Below, in pieces: positions 61,988 to 64,000 of a stretch of 64,000 bases of DNA. The translations under genes and the position numbers were made by a program. The notes under the pieces are model-generated. The model saw nothing but the letters and a program-made list of their open reading frames with translations. It was not told where the DNA came from and searched no databases. Numbering within the stretch: position 1 is the first letter of the stretch; every line of letters starts with the position of its first letter. This DNA is from Geodermatophilus normandii. Its GTDB lineage: Bacteria; Actinomycetota; Actinomycetes; Mycobacteriales; Geodermatophilaceae. The stretch spans positions 868,001-932,000 of the forward strand of contig NZ_QGTX01000001.1 in the NCBI RefSeq assembly GCF_003182485.1. Reading direction: 5' to 3'.

Positions 61988-62004
61988 CCTAGAACCAAAC
62001 TAGG
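61988..62004. promoter_or_regulatory. Inverted repeat in the A/T-richer intergenic region
   Basis: CCTAG at 61988-61992 and CTAGG at 62000-62004 flank a seven-base spacer. It is a candidate operator or promoter element for the polysaccharide locus; there is no second copy in the window. Confidence 0.35.
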
Positions 62005-62267
62005 CCCATTCCTAACGACGGGAACTTGCCTGATCACACTGTGTAGAACCGGACCTGGTGAGGCCTCGTCGGCGCTTGTGCCAGAGGACTTTGACCCGCT
62101 TTACAGCCACGCGGCGTTCCGGTAGGAATGCACCCGGCCGGGGGACACGCAGAGTGACGAGCCCCGGGAGCGACCGCAACCGGTCGTGATGAGTGCGGGC
62201 GGGGCAACGGGGCCTCCTCAGCCACGCACCCACAGGAAACGCACAGAGACAACGGGCAAGCAGTGAC

Positions 62268-62303
62268 CCGCCGGACGTCCTATTGGTCGCCATGGTCCGG
62301 CGG
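62268..62303 (+). promoter_or_regulatory. Conserved inverted repeat in the leader of GT2 copy B
   Basis: CCGCCGGA at 62268-62275 and TCCGGCGG at 62296-62303, spacer 20 bases, matching the arrangement before copy A at 50160-50193. The following 20 bases (GTGAGCAGAGGCGAAACCGG region) are also shared. Confidence 0.6.
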
Positions 62304-62353
62304 TGAGCAGAGGCGAAACCGGGCCCGTCTCGCAACTTGAGGAGACCTCCGGC

Positions 62354-63235
62354 ATGAGCCGCGACAACGTGACCCCGATCTCGCGACGGCAGGGCTTCGC
62401 GGATCCGCGCGTCACCGTCGTCATCCCGACCTACAACGAGGCCAAGAACCTGCCCTACGTCTTCGCGGCCATCCCCGAGGACGTCCACGAGGTCATCGTG
62501 GTCGACGGGCACAGTGTGGACGGCACCGTGGAGGTCGCCCAGGCGCTCCGGCCGGACGTGCGGATCGTCCTGCAGAACCGCCGCGGCAAGGGCAATGCCA
62601 TGGCCTGTGGTTTCGCCGCTGCGACCGGCGACGTGCTCGTGATGCTCGACGCCGACGGCTCGGCCGACCCGCAGGAGATCCCCCGGTTCGTCGACGCGCT
62701 GACCGCCGGAGCCGACTTCGCCAAGGGCACCCGCTTCGCCAACGGCGGCGGCAGCGCCGACATCACCCGAGTGCGCGCCTGGGGCAACGGCTGGCTCAAC
62801 CGGATCGCCAACCTGCTGTTCGGCACCCGGTACACCGACCTGTGCTACGGCTACAACGCCTTCTGGACCCACTGCCTCGACGTGCTCGAGCTCGACGCGA
62901 GCGACCGGGGCCGGACGGACCGGCTGTGGGGTGACGGGTTCGAGATCGAGACGATCATCAACACCCGGGTGGCCAAGGCCCGCCTGCGCATCGTCGAGGT
63001 CCCCAGCTTCGAGGCCGAGCGGCAGTTCGGGCAGAGCAACCTCAACACCTGGCGCGACGGCATCCGCGTGCTCCGTGCACTGGTCGTTGAGCGGTTCAAC
63101 GGCCGCGGCAAGCCCGTCGTCACGAGCCGCCGAGCCCGGCTCGCTCCGATCGCGCGACAGACGTCGGCCGATGTCGTCCGCGGCCTGCCGACGCAGCGCA
63201 CCACCGAGCCGGCCCCGGAGATCTGGTCCGCCTGA
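62354..63235 (+). CDS. Glycosyltransferase family 2, copy B
   Basis: A 293-residue GT-A enzyme nearly identical in its core to copy A: VIPTYNEAKNLPYVFAAIP, VLMLDADGSADPQEIPRFVD and the downstream GT2 motifs. The first 25 residues (SRDNVTPISRRQGFADP) and the last 55 differ from copy A. The 5' leader is conserved between the copies. Two almost identical transferases flanking the polysaccharide locus could act on the same donor, or one may have converted the other recently. ATG at 62354. The stop overlaps a CTG that is the probable start of the next gene. Confidence 0.9.
   Translation: MSRDNVTPISRRQGFADPRVTVVIPTYNEAKNLPYVFAAIPEDVHEVIVVDGHSVDGTVEVAQALRPDVRIVLQNRRGKGNAMACGFAAATGDVLVMLDADGSADPQEIPRFVDALTAGADFAKGTRFANGGGSADITRVRAWGNGWLNRIANLLFGTRYTDLCYGYNAFWTHCLDVLELDASDRGRTDRLWGDGFEIETIINTRVAKARLRIVEVPSFEAERQFGQSNLNTWRDGIRVLRALVVERFNGRGKPVVTSRRARLAPIARQTSADVVRGLPTQRTTEPAPEIWSA
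62429..63072 (+). repeat. 644-bp identical duplication, copy B
   Basis: Identical to 50323-50966 in direct orientation. The 12.1 kb between copies contains most of the minus-strand polysaccharide operon, so recombination between them would delete it. Confidence 0.95.
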
Positions 63236-63798
63236 GCCGGAGGCTCCTGGCCGGGAGCGCGCCGGCCCTGGCCCTCGCGCTGGTGCTCGGCGTCGATGCG
63301 CTGAGCGCGGGCCCGGGCGCAGGGTGGCCCCTGCCGCTCCGAGGAGTGCTCGACGAGGCAGCTCACCTGGCGACGGCGTGGCTGGTGCTGGCAGCGGCCG
63401 GGCTCCGCACGCGCCAGCCGCTCGTGGCGTGGGCGCTGCTGGCCGTGGTGACCATCGACGTCGACCACGTGCCGCTGTACCTCGGGGTCCCGCTGGCCAC
63501 CATGCCTGGTGGGCGACCTGTCACGCACTCCCTTGCGCTCGCCGCGGTGCTCGTCGCAGCAGCCTTGCTCGCCCGCCGCCGCCGAACGGCCCTGCTGGGA
63601 CTCTCGCTCGGTGTCCTGCTGCACCTGGCCCGGGACCTGTTCAGCGGGTGGGGGGCTCCCCTGCTGTGGCCCCTGCTACCGGTGAACGTGCGCCTGCCGC
63701 TCGCCGCTCATGCGGTGGCGCTGGCACTCCTGACCGGCGTCGCGGTGGCGGTACGGACAGCGCGGCCGGTCAGCGGCGCAGTCGCAGACGCGCCATGA
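63232..63798 (+). CDS. Membrane-bound metal-dependent hydrolase (YdjM-like)
   Basis: About 188 residues with five or six membrane segments. LDEAAHLATAWLVLAAAG, VTIDVDHVPLYLGVP, RPVTHSLALAAVL and LLLHLARDL-type segments (here GVLLHLARDLFSGWGAP) contain the His and Asp residues that define the inner-membrane YdjM-like putative hydrolase family. The function is not known. The first usable GTG is at 63283, but a CTG at 63232 overlapping the GT2 stop (CTGA) includes a complete first hydrophobic helix (LLAGSAPALALALVLGVDAL) and is preferred. The 3' end overlaps the convergent small gene by 29 bases. Confidence 0.75.
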   Translation: MSRRLLAGSAPALALALVLGVDALSAGPGAGWPLPLRGVLDEAAHLATAWLVLAAAGLRTRQPLVAWALLAVVTIDVDHVPLYLGVPLATMPGGRPVTHSLALAAVLVAAALLARRRRTALLGLSLGVLLHLARDLFSGWGAPLLWPLLPVNVRLPLAAHAVALALLTGVAVAVRTARPVSGAVADAP

Positions 63799-63949
63799 GC
63801 GGCCGGTCGTAGCGGTCGCACGAGCAGAGTGAGCAGTCGGTGCCCGCCCGGTAGTGGCTGTGGGCGACCTTGCCGTGGCCGCACGTGCACGGCTTGCCTG
63901 CGGGTGCCGTCCGGCCGGCCTCGGCGACACGCTGTCCGATGAACCTCAT
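63770..63949 (-). CDS. Small Cys-rich protein, possibly longer and cut by the window edge
   Basis: A 59-residue frame: RFIGQRVAEAGRTAPAGKPC, then CTCGHGKVAHSHYRAG and DCSLCSCDRYDRPLMARL. The five to six Cys and two to three His residues suggest a zinc-binding knuckle. I do not recognise the family. The ATG at 63949 has no Shine-Dalgarno, and the frame stays open to the right edge at 64000, so the true start may be outside. It is convergent with, and overlaps, the membrane hydrolase gene. Confidence 0.55.
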   Translation of the reverse strand: MRFIGQRVAEAGRTAPAGKPCTCGHGKVAHSHYRAGTDCSLCSCDRYDRPLMARLRLRR

Positions 63950-64000
63950 GGAGGAGGACGGCGCGCAGTGCCGCGACGGTCGGGGCTGCAGTCCCTCGAT

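Larger units (their letters stand above)
61661..62353. other. Long divergent intergenic region before GT2 copy B
   Basis: About 690 bases between the PIG-L gene and GT2 copy B. The segment 61790-62110 is visibly richer in A/T than its surroundings, as expected for promoters. It holds an inverted repeat at 61988-62004 and the conserved leader of copy B near its right end. A small open frame at 61928-62125 has no convincing coding features. Confidence 0.55.

Noticed and set aside
61928-62125. Small plus-strand frame in the long intergenic region as a gene
   Set aside because: No Shine-Dalgarno, no conserved feature, and it overlaps the A/T-richer putative promoter region.

Overview
ORGANISM. 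The DNA is very GC-rich. GTG starts are common, genes are densely packed with ATGA/GTGA stop-start overlaps, and several families are actinobacterial (tRNA adenosine deaminase-associated protein, DUF2630, DUF6318, DUF6194, CGNR regulator, PucR/CdaR regulator). This points to a high-GC actinobacterium; a Geodermatophilaceae-like soil or rock-surface organism is my best guess, by inference only. LAYOUT. 1-1213: a broken transposase-like gene next to tRNA-Ser(CGA). 1468-3753: a minus-strand housekeeping operon (O-methyltransferase, deaminase-associated protein, HAD phosphatase, tadA). 3848-5481: thioesterase, prephenate dehydrogenase and a DUF2630 protein. 5574-12337: a PucR-type regulator diverging from a complete branched-chain amino-acid-type ABC importer that ends in two strong terminators. 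12462-15202: UDP-xylose synthase and a frameshifted solute-binding/VWA protein. 15199-22965: a seven-gene minus-strand operon for nucleotide-activated heptose and its transfer (GT2-GmhB fusion, two GT9, two other glycosyltransferases, GmhA, HldE). 23092-37585: mixed genes, including MarR, MerR and CGNR regulators, an FMN oxidase, an amino-acid permease with a UspA protein, two tRNAs, a PAP2-lipid kinase fusion, a lipoprotein/secreted pair, DoxX and PHP proteins. 37650-45453: two paralogous adenylation-carrier-thioesterase synthetases around an FMN alpha-hydroxy-acid oxidase and a lipoprotein hydrolase, a candidate small-molecule cluster. 45652-63235: a surface-polysaccharide locus with four GT2, a GT4, a flippase, a GT14, acyltransferases, a large membrane protein, GH16 and PIG-L enzymes. 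It is bounded by two glycosyltransferase genes that share 644 identical bases. 63232-63949: a membrane-bound hydrolase and a small Cys-rich protein. HOW IT FITS. Two separate carbohydrate systems are present: a heptose-glycan operon and a flippase-dependent polysaccharide operon. UDP-xylose synthase could supply a sugar donor to either. The two synthetases both seem to lack the Asp that binds the amino group in amino-acid-activating domains, and the neighbouring oxidase makes alpha-keto acids. A keto-acid-derived product is therefore the most interesting hypothesis here. QUALITY NOTE. Six loci are disrupted: transposase, VWA protein, DUF6194, MFS, one GNAT and PIG-L. The GNAT disruption is a clear 20-bp tandem duplication. 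Most of the others look like small indels in GC-rich runs and may be real decay or sequence error.
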